DNA of 64,000 bases, from positions 9,037,001-9,101,000 of the forward strand of contig NZ_CP136624.1 in assembly GCF_032917945.1 (NCBI RefSeq), in the 5' to 3' direction. The notes below the pieces were generated by a model. The model made no database searches. It was given only the letters and a program-made list of their open reading frames with translations, and had not been told where the DNA came from. Source of the DNA: Bradyrhizobium sp. sBnM-33 (GTDB lineage Bacteria > Pseudomonadota > Alphaproteobacteria > Rhizobiales > Xanthobacteraceae). Shown piece by piece: positions 18,471-28,651 of this stretch (the first letter of the stretch is position 1; each line of letters opens with the position of its first letter). A program made the translations under genes and the position numbers.

Positions 18471-20030
18471 ATGGCGACACCGGGCCAGCCATCGGCATCC
18501 GTTCCCGGCCTGCGCCGGAACATGGTGACGATCTGCGCCATGACGGCGACCATCATGCAGGCGCTGGACACGACGATCGCCAACGTCGCGCTGCCCTACA
18601 TGCAAGGAACGCTGTCGGCGTCGCAGGACCAGATCAACTGGGTGCTGACGTCCTATATCGTTGCCGCCGCGATCATGACCGCGCCGGTCGGGTGGATCGC
18701 CAACCGCTTCGGCAGCAAGCGCATCTTCATCATCTGCTCGGCCGGCTTCACCATTGCTTCCGTGATGTGCGGATTGGCGCAGGACATCGGCCAGATGGTG
18801 GTGTTTCGTCTGCTGCAAGGCGTGTTCGGCGCGGCGCTGGTGCCGCTGTCGCAGGCCGTAATGCTCGATTCCTATGCGCTGCACGAACGCGCCAAAGCAA
18901 TGGCGATCTGGGGTATGGGCGTGATGATGGGCCCGATCATGGGCCCGTCGCTCGGCGCCTGGCTGACCGAAACCTATTCCTGGCACTGGGTGTTCTTCGT
19001 CAACCTGCCGTTCGGCATTGTCACCGTGCTGGGCCTCGCCATCTTCATGGACGAAACCAAGAAGGACATCGAGCTGCGCTTCGACTGGTTCGGCTTCACA
19101 GCGCTGGCGGTCGCCATCGGTGCGCTGCAGCTCGCGCTCGACCGCGGCGAGCAGCTCGGCTGGCTGGAATCCAACGAGATCATAGCCGAGTTCATCATCG
19201 CCGGCATCGGCTTCTATTATTTCCTGGCGCATTCGCTAACGACGCAACATCCGTTCATCCAGTTCGCGCTGTTCAAAGACAAGAATTTCGTCGCCGGCTG
19301 CGTGTTCATGGCCGTGATGGGGCTGGTGCTGTTTTCCACTATGGCCCTTTCCTCGCCGTTCCTGCAGAACGTGATCGGCTATCCCATCATCACCGCCGGG
19401 CTTCTGCTGGCGAGCCGCGGCTGCGGCACGTTCGTGGCGATGATGCTGGTCGGCCGCATGATGAACCATATCGAGGCACGAACGCTGATCGTCTCAGGCC
19501 TCGGCATCACCTGCCTGTCGCTGTTCTACATGACCGGCTGGACCGACCAGACCGGCGCCACCGAGATTGTGATCATCAGCGTGGTGCAGGGCTTTGGCTT
19601 CGGATTGGTGTTCGTGCCGCTCTCCACCGTGGCGTTTTTGACGCTGCCCAATCATCTGCGCACCGACGGCACCTCGATGCTGACCTTGATGCGCAATGTC
19701 GCCAGCTCGATCGGGATCTCGCTCGTGATTTCGCAACTGACGCAAGGCACGCGCTACACCTACGCGGTGCTGTCGGAGCACATCAACCCGTTCAATCACG
19801 CCCTGCAGATGCCGGGCGTGCGCGACATGATCGATCTCGCCACTGACAAGGGCCGCGCCATGGCCGACATGATGGTCAAGGTGCAGGCGCAGATCATCGC
19901 GTTTTCGTATGACTATCAGCTCGTGATGATCTTCACCGCCTGCGCCATCCCGCTCGCCATCATGATCGGCTCGACCAAGGCGACGCTGCGCAAGCAGTCG
20001 ATCGCGCCGGATCATGCGGTGATGGAGTAG
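18471..20030 (+). CDS. EmrB-type DHA2 family MFS drug efflux transporter
   Basis: A 519-residue proton-driven exporter with 14 expected hydrophobic segments. Early motifs are MQALDTTIANVALPYMQG (DHA2 motif D1) and GWIANRFGSKRIFI (motif A). GMGVMMGPIMGPSLGAWLTE is antiporter motif C. With the EmrA-like protein it would export hydrophobic toxicants across both membranes. Starts GCGATGGCG just after the EmrA stop. No outer-membrane channel gene is nearby, so a TolC-type protein must be supplied elsewhere. Confidence 0.92.
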   Translation: MATPGQPSASVPGLRRNMVTICAMTATIMQALDTTIANVALPYMQGTLSASQDQINWVLTSYIVAAAIMTAPVGWIANRFGSKRIFIICSAGFTIASVMCGLAQDIGQMVVFRLLQGVFGAALVPLSQAVMLDSYALHERAKAMAIWGMGVMMGPIMGPSLGAWLTETYSWHWVFFVNLPFGIVTVLGLAIFMDETKKDIELRFDWFGFTALAVAIGALQLALDRGEQLGWLESNEIIAEFIIAGIGFYYFLAHSLTTQHPFIQFALFKDKNFVAGCVFMAVMGLVLFSTMALSSPFLQNVIGYPIITAGLLLASRGCGTFVAMMLVGRMMNHIEARTLIVSGLGITCLSLFYMTGWTDQTGATEIVIISVVQGFGFGLVFVPLSTVAFLTLPNHLRTDGTSMLTLMRNVASSIGISLVISQLTQGTRYTYAVLSEHINPFNHALQMPGVRDMIDLATDKGRAMADMMVKVQAQIIAFSYDYQLVMIFTACAIPLAIMIGSTKATLRKQSIAPDHAVME

Positions 20031-20051
20031 GCCGCCGGCTCGCGGTTTTCG

Positions 20052-20531
20052 TTACGGCCGCGTCGGTATCGAAAGTGCGTCAAGCCGCGCGTAGCTCGCC
20101 TCCATACCATCTTCCATGCCGGTCGCCAGCATCGTAGCGCGCGTCTGAGCATCGGGCAGCGTCATCCGCATGGTCATTAATGTGCCGGTGCCGTCGGGTG
20201 AAAAATTTGTTTCGACATGATTGTCCGGTGTCGGGTCGGGCAGATGCATCCGTTCGACGTGTACGAGCCGGCTGAACGGCACCACCTCGATAAATTCACC
20301 GGTCAGGTAGAAGCCACCACCTTTGCCGTCGCTCCATTCGTAGCGAATCTTGCCGCCCGGGCGCGCCTCGTTGATGCAGACCGGCATCGTCCAGCCTTCC
20401 GGACCAAGCAGCCATTTCTGGATCAGCGCGGGTTCGGTGTGCGCGCGAAACACCGCCTCCGGCGTGGCGGCAAAGCGCCTGGTAACCACGACGTGGGTGT
20501 CGCCTTCGGTCTTCAGCGTCAACTTACTCAT
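20052..20531 (-). CDS. SRPBCC (AHSA1-like) domain protein
   Basis: A 159-residue START/Bet v 1-fold protein. VVVTRRFAATPEAVFRAHTEPALIQ... is the usual AHSA1 entry (VxRxFxApxexVWxAxTxPxxxxxW), followed by WLLGPEGWTMPVC, GGKIRYEW and the C-terminal GMEASYARLDAL. Such proteins bind hydrophobic ligands; cellular function is often unknown. ATG at 20531 follows AAAGGTAATCCC. It lies 11 bp after an ArsR-family gene, a very common pairing in which the regulator and the SRPBCC protein form one operon under autoregulation. Confidence 0.88.
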   Translation of the reverse strand: MSKLTLKTEGDTHVVVTRRFAATPEAVFRAHTEPALIQKWLLGPEGWTMPVCINEARPGGKIRYEWSDGKGGGFYLTGEFIEVVPFSRLVHVERMHLPDPTPDNHVETNFSPDGTGTLMTMRMTLPDAQTRATMLATGMEDGMEASYARLDALSIPTRP

Positions 20532-20542
20532 GGGATTACCTT

Positions 20543-20866
20543 TCACTCCTGGGTTTTCATTTCGGCCAGCACATCGTCCAACCGGTTGTAACTCGCGCTC
20601 AGGGTCTGGCGCAGCATCCCGAGCCATTGGTCGATCTCGGCAATGGCCGTCGGCGCCAGCCGGCACGGCCGCTTCGTGCCTTCGACCCGGCGGAGAATGA
20701 GACCTGCGCCCTCGAGCACCTTGAGATGTCGGGATATTGCGGGCTGCGTCATCTCGAACGGCTCGGCCAACTCCATGACGGTGGCCTCGCCCAACGCGAG
20801 GCGGGCAAGGATCGCCCGGCGTGTTGGGTCCGCCAGCGCGGAAAAGGCGGCGTCGAGGTTTGACAT
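20543..20866 (-). CDS. ArsR-family transcriptional regulator
   Basis: A 107-residue winged-helix repressor. It starts MSNLDAAFSALADPTRRAIL, with the recognition region MELAEPFEMTQPAISRHLKVL and wing GLILRRVEGTKRPCRL. It lacks the CxC metal-binding motif of ArsR/CadC, so the signal is probably not arsenite. It is the SRPBCC-associated type (YdfH/SdpR-like group). A perfect 9-bp inverted repeat lies 17-42 bp upstream of its ATG. First gene of a two-gene operon with the SRPBCC gene. Confidence 0.9.
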   Translation of the reverse strand: MSNLDAAFSALADPTRRAILARLALGEATVMELAEPFEMTQPAISRHLKVLEGAGLILRRVEGTKRPCRLAPTAIAEIDQWLGMLRQTLSASYNRLDDVLAEMKTQE

Positions 20867-20882
20867 CGTCCATCTCGGATCA

Positions 20883-20908
20883 GTTATATAAATGATATGT
20901 TATATAAC
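20883..20908. promoter_or_regulatory. perfect dyad, probable ArsR operator
   Basis: GTTATATAA, 8-base spacer, TTATATAAC: a perfect inverted repeat in an AT-rich patch unlike the GC-rich surroundings, directly upstream of the ArsR-type gene. It probably overlaps the promoter and mediates autorepression. The dyad is observed; the role is inferred from the family. Confidence 0.65.
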
Positions 20909-21006
20909 CGATCGATTATTGTCAAGCCGAGGCGACGACGCCGAAGGCGGCCATGCCGCGCATCGAGCTCGGAAGATGCCTTAGTATTGACTAAGCCGAT
21001 GTCGCG

Positions 21007-21933
21007 TTAGGGCGATGACCCGCCCTGCTTGGCCTGCAGGCTCAACCACATGCCACCGAGCGACAGCGCGCCGCCGATCAGATGGATCATGGTCGGCGCC
21101 TCCCCAAGAAACAGGATCGACAGCACCGCGCTCACAATCGGTCCGAGATAAAGGCTCAGCGACGTCGACACCGCGCCGAATTTCGCGCCGAGATAAGCAT
21201 AGGCCGAATAGGCAAAAAGACCGGGGACCAGTCCTGCGAAGAGATAGACCAGCGCCGCCCGCCCGCTGAACGCAGCGGCAGGCGCCGACCACATTTCATG
21301 GATGGCGAACGGCAGCGAGAACAGCGCGCCCGCTGCGGCGAACAGACCGATCCGCGCCAGAAAGCTCACACCGCTGCCGACACGGTTCTGCAGCAGGGTG
21401 TAGCCCGCCCAGCCCAGCATCGCCATCAGTGCGAGGAGATCGCCGGTCACCACGCCGGCGCCAATGGTGGCCTGTCCCTTGGTAATGATCAGCGCCGCGC
21501 CCACCAGCGACAGCAGCATGCCGATAATCTGATTTCGATGGATCGATTCCTGGCCCGATACGAAAGAGAACAACAGGACCGCAAGCGGCGACAGCGCCAT
21601 GATCAGCGCCAGGTTGATTGCCGACGTCGTAACGCCAGCGACATAGACTGGGCCGCCGCATACGAACATGCCGAGAAAGCCAGCCGCCACGATGCCGAGC
21701 GTCTGCCCCTGCAACAGGCCGGGCTTCTCCCGCAATGCCATCACAATGGCCGGCAAGAGGCCGAGCGCGACGATGCTCCAGCGGAAGAAGGCGATCGAGA
21801 ACGGCGGCACGGTTCCGGCAACACCACGCGCCAGGATCATGTTGGAGACCTGGGCGGTCGCAACCAGCAGAAAGCCGAGCAGGCCCAACACTTCGCGCGT
21901 CCTGTTGGCGGCTTCCTCGGATGGTTCGCTCAT
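21007..21933 (-). CDS. DMT-family (EamA) transporter, last gene of the pca cluster
   Basis: A 308-residue inner-membrane protein with about ten hydrophobic segments in two EamA repeats, from VLGLLGFLLVATAQVSNMI to PTMIHLIGGALSLGGMWLSL. Its ATG overlaps the TGA of the dehydrogenase gene by four bases, so translation is coupled. Position at the end of a protocatechuate cluster suggests transport of a hydroaromatic or aromatic acid, but EamA proteins are mostly exporters, so direction and substrate are open. Confidence 0.85.
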   Translation of the reverse strand: MSEPSEEAANRTREVLGLLGFLLVATAQVSNMILARGVAGTVPPFSIAFFRWSIVALGLLPAIVMALREKPGLLQGQTLGIVAAGFLGMFVCGGPVYVAGVTTSAINLALIMALSPLAVLLFSFVSGQESIHRNQIIGMLLSLVGAALIITKGQATIGAGVVTGDLLALMAMLGWAGYTLLQNRVGSGVSFLARIGLFAAAGALFSLPFAIHEMWSAPAAAFSGRAALVYLFAGLVPGLFAYSAYAYLGAKFGAVSTSLSLYLGPIVSAVLSILFLGEAPTMIHLIGGALSLGGMWLSLQAKQGGSSP

Positions 21934-22841
21934 GCCGGATCCATTATCTGCGAAACCGAGGCGACATTCTTCACGCCGTATCTGCTTGCCATCACGGCGT
22001 CGAACGCATTCTGGATTACGTCGGCCGGCGGCTTCAATCCGGTAAACAATTCAAACGCGTCCGCGGCCTGATAGATGGCAAGTTCGCGCCCAGTCATGAG
22101 CCTCGCGCCTCTTGCCTTTGCTGCAGTCAGGAGCGGCGTCCATAGCGGCGTATAGACCGCATCGGCCACCCACAAACCGCGATTCAACAGCGCTTCCGGC
22201 ACGGCCATGCCGCAGTCCGGCAGCATGCCGATAGGCGTTGCGTTGACCACGCCAGCGACGGCTTGCAGCGCGTCCGCGATGTCATCGGCAACCCGCGCTT
22301 CCAGACGGTCGCGCAATTGCGTCGCCAACCGTTCGGCCTTGGCGCGATCGGCATCGAAAATGCTGATTCCGACCACGCCGAGACTCGCGAGCGCGAATGC
22401 GATCGCCTTGCCGACGCCGCCGGCGCCGATCAGCGCGACCGCTCCGCGATTGGAAGCAGCGACCAGATCGGCGATAGCCCGCTCGAAGCCCGTGGTGTCT
22501 GTGTTATGTCCGATCAGCCGTCCATCGCGCACGACAACGGTATTCACCGCGCCGATGTCACGCGCCCGCGCCGACATTTCATCGAGCAATGGAACCACGG
22601 CTTCTTTGTATGGAAACGTGACGTTCACGCCGGCAAAGCCAAGGCGTCTTACACCGTCGAGCAACGCGCGCAAGCCGGCTGCATCGGCGCCCGCGACCTC
22701 AATCAATTGATAGTGGCAGCGAACGCCCAACGCGTCGCCGGCCTGCTCATGCATTGCCGGCGCCGCGGACTGCGCGATCGGCGCACCGATCAACCCGGTC
22801 AGAAATTTTTCGCGGGTCGGGGATTGAACCATCAGCGCCAT
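21930..22841 (-). CDS. shikimate/quinate dehydrogenase-like protein
   Basis: A 303-residue AroE-family oxidoreductase. GLIGAPIAQSAAPAMHE is the substrate-binding start (GxPIxxSxSPxMH variant), followed by VNVTFPYKEAVVPLLDE with the catalytic Lys, GHNTDTTGFERAI with the catalytic Asp, and the nucleotide loop LIGAGGVGKAIAFALA. IFDADRAKAERLA has an Asp after the second strand, pointing toward NAD rather than NADP. Sitting among pca genes, it more likely oxidises quinate or shikimate for catabolism than serves aromatic amino acid synthesis. A dehydratase is not adjacent. ATG at 22841 chosen; ATG at 22832 also possible. Confidence 0.85.
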   Translation of the reverse strand: MALMVQSPTREKFLTGLIGAPIAQSAAPAMHEQAGDALGVRCHYQLIEVAGADAAGLRALLDGVRRLGFAGVNVTFPYKEAVVPLLDEMSARARDIGAVNTVVVRDGRLIGHNTDTTGFERAIADLVAASNRGAVALIGAGGVGKAIAFALASLGVVGISIFDADRAKAERLATQLRDRLEARVADDIADALQAVAGVVNATPIGMLPDCGMAVPEALLNRGLWVADAVYTPLWTPLLTAAKARGARLMTGRELAIYQAADAFELFTGLKPPADVIQNAFDAVMASRYGVKNVASVSQIMDPA

Positions 22842-22890
22842 GTCCTGCGGCAATTGAAGACATCGGCGCAAGCTTCCGCGCCAACGCCGA

Positions 22891-23496
22891 TCAGACGTCG
22901 AAGAACACCGTCTCGTTGTCGCCCTGCAGATGTACGTCGAAACGATAGCTCGCATTGCCGCTGCCCGGCTGGCGCGTCGCGATCAGCGTGGAGCGGCGCT
23001 CGGCCGGCACCAGCGCCAGCACCGGATCGGCGGCATTGGCGGCCTCACCGTCGAAATAAATTCGCGTGTAGTTATGCAGGAGCATGCCGCGTGCGAACAC
23101 CGCAAGCAGGATATGCGGCGCCTGCGGCTTGCCGTCGGGATCGGGCACGATGCCCGGCTTGATGGTGTCAAACGCGTAGCCGCCTTTGGCATCGGTGCCG
23201 ATGCGGCCGAACCCTTTGAACGACGAATTCGGCGGCGCGCGCTTGTCCTGCGGGTCACTGAACCTGCCCTGCGCGTCCGCCTGCCAGATCTCCAGCATGC
23301 AATCCGGCAGCGGCACGCCGTCGCCGTCGAATACCGTTCCCTCGACGCGAATGCGTTCGCCTGAGGTGTCCGGCGTCACCAGATTGTTGTTGAACGCGTC
23401 GTTCCAGTCGTATTTGCCGTTCGGCGTCAGGCCATAGGCGAAGTACGGACCGACGGTCTGCGACGGGGTGATGCCGTCCGGCTTGGTCTGTGGCAC
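22891..23496 (-). CDS. pcaG: protocatechuate 3,4-dioxygenase, alpha subunit
   Basis: Non-catalytic partner subunit of the intradiol ring-cleaving enzyme, 201 residues as usual for PcaG. It opens TPSQTVGPYFAYGLTP and contains PDCMLEIWQADAQGRF, the intradiol dioxygenase fold. The beta-subunit iron ligands are not all conserved, as expected. The GTG at 23496 follows GGAGAACAAATA and overlaps the pcaH stop (TAGTG) by one base, so the two subunits are translationally coupled. The complex converts protocatechuate to 3-carboxy-cis,cis-muconate. Confidence 0.94.
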   Translation of the reverse strand: MPQTKPDGITPSQTVGPYFAYGLTPNGKYDWNDAFNNNLVTPDTSGERIRVEGTVFDGDGVPLPDCMLEIWQADAQGRFSDPQDKRAPPNSSFKGFGRIGTDAKGGYAFDTIKPGIVPDPDGKPQAPHILLAVFARGMLLHNYTRIYFDGEAANAADPVLALVPAERRSTLIATRQPGSGNASYRFDVHLQGDNETVFFDV

Positions 23497-24197
23497 TATT
23501 TGTTCTCCATCGGCGTGGCGTTGCGCCCGCGCAGCACAATGTTGAAGCGGTAGCACAGCGCCCAATCCGGCTTGGTGTTCTCCAGATCGAATGACGAGAT
23601 CATCCGGTTGCGCGCCTTCTCGTCGGTGACCGAATTGAAGATCGGATCGAACGGGAACAGCGGATCGCCCGGGAAATACATTTGCGTCACCAGGCGAGAG
23701 ACGAAGGAGTGCCCGAATACCGAGAAATGGATGTGGGCGGGCCGCCAAGCATTGTGGTGATTGCCCCAGGGATAGGCGCCGGGCTTGATGGTGATGAAGC
23801 GGTAATAGCCCTGCGCGTCCGTTTGCGCGCGGCCGGCGCCGGTGAAATTCGGATCGAGCGGCGCGGGATGCTGGTCGACGACGTGGACATAGCGGCCGCA
23901 GGAATTGGCCTGCCACAGTTCGACCAGCGTGTTCGGCACGCCGCGACCGTCTTCATCGAGCACATGGCCATGCACGATGATGCGCTCGCCGATCGGCTCG
24001 CCCTTGCCGTGAACCGTGAGGTCGTGATCGTTCTCGCGCACCGTCTCGTGGCCATAGACCGGTCCGGTCAATTCCGACAGCGTATGCCGCATCGGGATCA
24101 GCGGCTTGGACGGCGAGCGCTTGACCGTGCTCTTGTAGGCGGGAGACAGCCGCGGCGGATGGGCCGCGAGACTTTGCACTGGATAGACCAATGTCAT
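23496..24197 (-). CDS. pcaH: protocatechuate 3,4-dioxygenase, beta subunit
   Basis: Catalytic Fe(III) subunit, 233 residues. The N-terminal tail ends in LIPMRHTLSELTGPVYG, typical of PcaH. ELWQANSCGRYVHVVDQH holds the first Tyr ligand, ITIKPGAYPWGNHHNAWRP the second, and PAHIHFSVFG the two His ligands. ATG at 24197 follows GGAGGAGTTCGTC. A TATAAT hexamer and a perfect 8-bp dyad lie upstream, so pcaHG may have their own promoter, although pcaF lies upstream on the same strand. Confidence 0.95.
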   Translation of the reverse strand: MTLVYPVQSLAAHPPRLSPAYKSTVKRSPSKPLIPMRHTLSELTGPVYGHETVRENDHDLTVHGKGEPIGERIIVHGHVLDEDGRGVPNTLVELWQANSCGRYVHVVDQHPAPLDPNFTGAGRAQTDAQGYYRFITIKPGAYPWGNHHNAWRPAHIHFSVFGHSFVSRLVTQMYFPGDPLFPFDPIFNSVTDEKARNRMISSFDLENTKPDWALCYRFNIVLRGRNATPMENK

Positions 24198-24231
24198 GAC
24201 GAACTCCTCCCTCGCATCGCACTCCCAGCGT

Positions 24232-24250
24232 AAAATTGCTTTGCAATTTT
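24232..24250 (-). promoter_or_regulatory. perfect dyad in the pcaH leader
   Basis: AAAATTGC-TTT-GCAATTTT is a perfect 8-bp inverted repeat, 35-53 bases upstream of the pcaH ATG and downstream of the TATAAT box. It could be an operator or an mRNA stem. It does not match the ATAACC-N4-GGTTAT-like PcaQ box I recall from other rhizobia. Confidence 0.45.
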
Positions 24251-24273
24251 GTCGCTGAGCCGCATCGCGGATC

Positions 24274-24279
24274 ATTATA
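24274..24279 (-). promoter_or_regulatory. candidate -10 box of a pcaHG promoter
   Basis: TATAAT on the minus strand, in an AT-rich patch about 77 bases before the pcaH ATG. No good TTGACA lies 17 bp upstream, so an activator may be needed. Position and base match are observed; promoter function is inference. Confidence 0.35.
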
Positions 24280-24290
24280 TGACATAACTA

Positions 24291-24324
24291 ATTTGGGAAA
24301 GAGCGATTTTTCGCCCTCCCAAAT
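24291..24324 (-). terminator. hairpin downstream of pcaF
   Basis: ATTTGGGAGGGCGA and TCGCTCTTTCCCAAAT pair over 14-16 bases with G-U pairs and one mismatch around a short A-rich loop, 8 bases after the pcaF stop. The following bases are only moderately T-rich, so termination may be partial or the stem may act differently. Confidence 0.45.
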
Positions 24325-24331
24325 CATTGTC

Positions 24332-25540
<1,209 letters not shown>

Positions 25541-25857
25541 AGAATCTCTCCCTGAATGCCGTGCCTTAGGCGTTGACCCAGAATTGATGGCGAGTTTTAG
25601 GAGCGCGCCCGCGGCAGGTCAATTGAGGCATGGCTGCCCCGCGGCGCTTTCGCGGAGGGGCCGTCATGCGCTCTCATGGGATGCAACCAGTTGATCGGCC
25701 TCGGGGCGTGGAAAACTCTGACAACGCAGGTATGGGAATAGGATCGGGCGGCGAAATTTTGTAGCTTGCCGCCCCTGGAGCCTCGGCCGGCTCCAGCTTC
25801 TCGTTTGACGCGTTTTCTTCACGCGAACCGGTACCCACTTCACTTGAAAACGCTCTG
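25541..25857. other. divergent intergenic region between pcaF and mutS
   Basis: About 317 bp holding the promoters of two divergent genes. No open frame with protein-like composition, no strong dyad and no repeat family member is seen. A purine-rich AGGGAGAGA (minus strand) serves as the pcaF ribosome-binding site. Confidence 0.4.
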
Positions 25858-28590
25858 ATGACGATCCAGCAGTCCATCCCCTCCCCCGTTCCGCCTGAGG
25901 CCACGCCGGCTACCGATGCGCCTTCGCGTGTCACGCCGATGATGGAACAGTACCTTGAAATCAAGGCCGCCCATCCTGGACTGCTCCTGTTCTACCGGAT
26001 GGGCGATTTCTACGAGCTGTTCTTCGAGGACGCCGAGATCGCCTCCAAGGCGCTCGGGATCGTGCTGACCAAGCGCGGTAAGCATCAAGGCATGGATATC
26101 CCGATGTGCGGCGTGCCGGTGGAGCGCTCCGAAGATTATCTGCATCGCCTGATCAATGCCGGACATCGCGTTGCCGTCTGCGAGCAGACCGAGAATCCCG
26201 CGGCGGCACGCGCTCGTGGCAACAAGAGCGTGGTAGCCCGCGGCGTGGTGCGGCTGGTGACGCCGGGCACGTTGACCGAAGACACGCTGCTCGATGCCCG
26301 CACCAACAATTATCTTTTGGCGATCGCGCGCGCCCGCGCCTCCTCTGGCGGCGACCGCATCGGGCTTGCTTGGATCGATATCTCGACCTCCGAATTCACA
26401 GTCACGGAATGCTCGACCGCGGAACTCGCGGCGACGCTGGCGCGGATCAATCCGAACGAAGCGATCGTTACCGATGCGCTCTATGGCGATCCTGATTTGG
26501 GCCCGCTGCTGCGCGAACTGCCCTCAGTGACGCCGCTAACCCGCGACGTCTTCGACGGCGCCACCGCCGAGCGGCGGCTGTGCGACTATTTCGCGGTCGC
26601 AACCATGGACGGCCTTTCCGCGATGTCGCGGCTGGAGGCGACCGCGGCGGCCGCCGCCGTCACTTATATTGACCGCACCCAGGTCGGTAAGCGCCCGCCG
26701 CTGTCGCCGCCGTCACGCGAGGCCGCGGGCACGACGATGGCGATCGATCCTGCCACCCGCGCCAATCTCGAATTGACCCGCACGCTCGCGGGCGAACGGC
26801 GCGGATCGCTGCTGGATGCAATTGACTGCACCGTGACCGCCGCAGGCTCCCGGCTACTGGCGCAACGGCTCGCCGCGCCACTTACTGACAGCGCCGCGAT
26901 CGCACGGCGGCTTGATGCAATTGCCGCCTTTGTCAGCGACAGCGCTGCACGTGATGACATCCGCAACGTGCTGCGCGCCGCACCCGATATGTCGCGTGCG
27001 CTGGCGCGGCTGTCGGTCGGACGCGGCGGCCCGCGCGACCTTGCAGGCTTGCGCGACGGTATCCTCGCCGCGGACCAAGCGCTGGCGCGGCTCACACAGC
27101 TCGAAGCGCCGCCATCTGAAATTGCAGCCGTGATGGAGGCGCTGCGCCGCCCGTCGCGCGATCTCGCGCGTGAATTCGAACGCGCGCTCGCCGAGCAATT
27201 GCCGCTGATCAAGCGCGACGGCGGCTTCATCCGCGAGGGCTATGAGCCCGCGCTCGACGAGAGCCGAAACTTACGCGACGCCTCCCGCCTCGTCGTCGCC
27301 GCGATGCAGGCGCGCTATGCCGAGGACACCGGCATCAAGGCACTGAAGATTCGTCACAACAACGTGCTCGGTTATTTCGTCGAGGTGACGGCGCAGCACG
27401 GCGACAGACTGATGGCGCCTCCGCTGAATGCGACCTTCATCCATCGCCAGACGCTGGCGGGGCAGGTTCGCTTCACCACTTCCGAACTCGGCGAGATCGA
27501 GGCCAAGATCGCCAACGCCGGCGACCGCGCGCTCAACCTCGAGCTCGAAATCTTCGAGCGGCTCTCCGCGATGGCGCTGGCCGCCAGCGACGATCTGCGC
27601 GCCGCGGCGCATGCGTTTGCGATGCTTGACGTCGCGACCGCGCTGGCGAAGCTCGCGGTCGACGATAATTATGTTCGGCCCGAGGTCGATAACTCGCTCG
27701 GTTTCGCCGTCGAGGGCGGCCGGCACCCCGTGGTCGAACAGGCGCTGAAGCGCGACGGCCAGCCGTTCATTGCCAATGCCTGCGATCTCTCGCCCGGGCC
27801 TGCGCAAAAATCCGGCCAGATCTGGCTGATCACCGGCCCGAACATGGCTGGTAAGTCAACGTTCCTGCGGCAGAACGCCTTGATCGCGCTGATGGCGCAG
27901 ATCGGCTCCTATGTGCCGGCGTCACGCGCCCGGATCGGCGTCGTCGATAGATTGTTCTCACGCGTCGGCGCGGCCGACGATCTCGCGCGGGGACGATCGA
28001 CCTTCATGGTCGAGATGGTCGAGACCGCGGTCATCCTCAATCAGGCGAGCGAACGATCGCTGGTCATCCTCGACGAGATCGGCCGCGGCACCGCGACCTT
28101 CGACGGTCTCTCGATCGCCTGGGCCGCGATCGAGCACCTGCATGAAGCCAATCGCTGCCGCGCGCTGTTCGCGACGCATTATCATGAGCTGACCGCGCTT
28201 TCGGCCAAACTGCCGCGGATGTTCAATGCCACGGTGCGCGTCAAGGAGTGGCAGGGCGACGTCGTGTTCCTGCACGAGGTGCTCCCCGGCTCGGCCGATC
28301 GGTCCTACGGCATTCAGGTCGCGAAGCTCGCCGGCCTGCCGCCGGCCGTGATTGCGCGGGCCAAGTCGGTGCTCGCAAAACTCGAGGCGCAGGACCGCGG
28401 CCAGACCGCGCGGGCACTGGCCAACGATTTGCCGCTGTTCGCCGTCCCCTCCCGCGCCGCCGCCGAAGCCGAAGCCCCGAGCGAGGCCGAGCAATTGATG
28501 GAAGCCGTGAGGGCGCTGCACCCCGACGAGATGTCGCCGCGCGAGGCGCTGGAGGCGTTGTATGCGCTGAAGGCGAAGCTGCCGAAGTAA
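25858..28590 (+). CDS. mutS: DNA mismatch repair protein MutS
   Basis: Mismatch recognition ATPase, 910 residues, normal for alphaproteobacteria. The mismatch-binding Phe-x-Glu is in [20 protein letters not shown] (about residues 48-50). Connector and lever domains follow, then the ABC ATPase with Walker [11 protein letters not shown] (about residue 660), Walker [18 protein letters not shown] and the [14 protein letters not shown] signature. The C-terminal helices end YALKAKLPK. It acts with MutL, which is not in the window. ATG at 25858 is the first start with coherent coding; the first ~25 residues are a Pro/Thr-rich extension. Confidence 0.97.
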   Translation: MTIQQSIPSPVPPEATPATDAPSRVTPMMEQYLEIKAAHPGLLLFYRMGDFYELFFEDAEIASKALGIVLTKRGKHQGMDIPMCGVPVERSEDYLHRLINAGHRVAVCEQTENPAAARARGNKSVVARGVVRLVTPGTLTEDTLLDARTNNYLLAIARARASSGGDRIGLAWIDISTSEFTVTECSTAELAATLARINPNEAIVTDALYGDPDLGPLLRELPSVTPLTRDVFDGATAERRLCDYFAVATMDGLSAMSRLEATAAAAAVTYIDRTQVGKRPPLSPPSREAAGTTMAIDPATRANLELTRTLAGERRGSLLDAIDCTVTAAGSRLLAQRLAAPLTDSAAIARRLDAIAAFVSDSAARDDIRNVLRAAPDMSRALARLSVGRGGPRDLAGLRDGILAADQALARLTQLEAPPSEIAAVMEALRRPSRDLAREFERALAEQLPLIKRDGGFIREGYEPALDESRNLRDASRLVVAAMQARYAEDTGIKALKIRHNNVLGYFVEVTAQHGDRLMAPPLNATFIHRQTLAGQVRFTTSELGEIEAKIANAGDRALNLELEIFERLSAMALAASDDLRAAAHAFAMLDVATALAKLAVDDNYVRPEVDNSLGFAVEGGRHPVVEQALKRDGQPFIANACDLSPGPAQKSGQIWLITGPNMAGKSTFLRQNALIALMAQIGSYVPASRARIGVVDRLFSRVGAADDLARGRSTFMVEMVETAVILNQASERSLVILDEIGRGTATFDGLSIAWAAIEHLHEANRCRALFATHYHELTALSAKLPRMFNATVRVKEWQGDVVFLHEVLPGSADRSYGIQVAKLAGLPPAVIARAKSVLAKLEAQDRGQTARALANDLPLFAVPSRAAAEAEAPSEAEQLMEAVRALHPDEMSPREALEALYALKAKLPK

Positions 28591-28651
28591 ATCTCGGCAG
28601 ACATGCAGCGTGTATCTTCCAGCATTCAAGGAGTGGTGCCAGAATGCGGCC

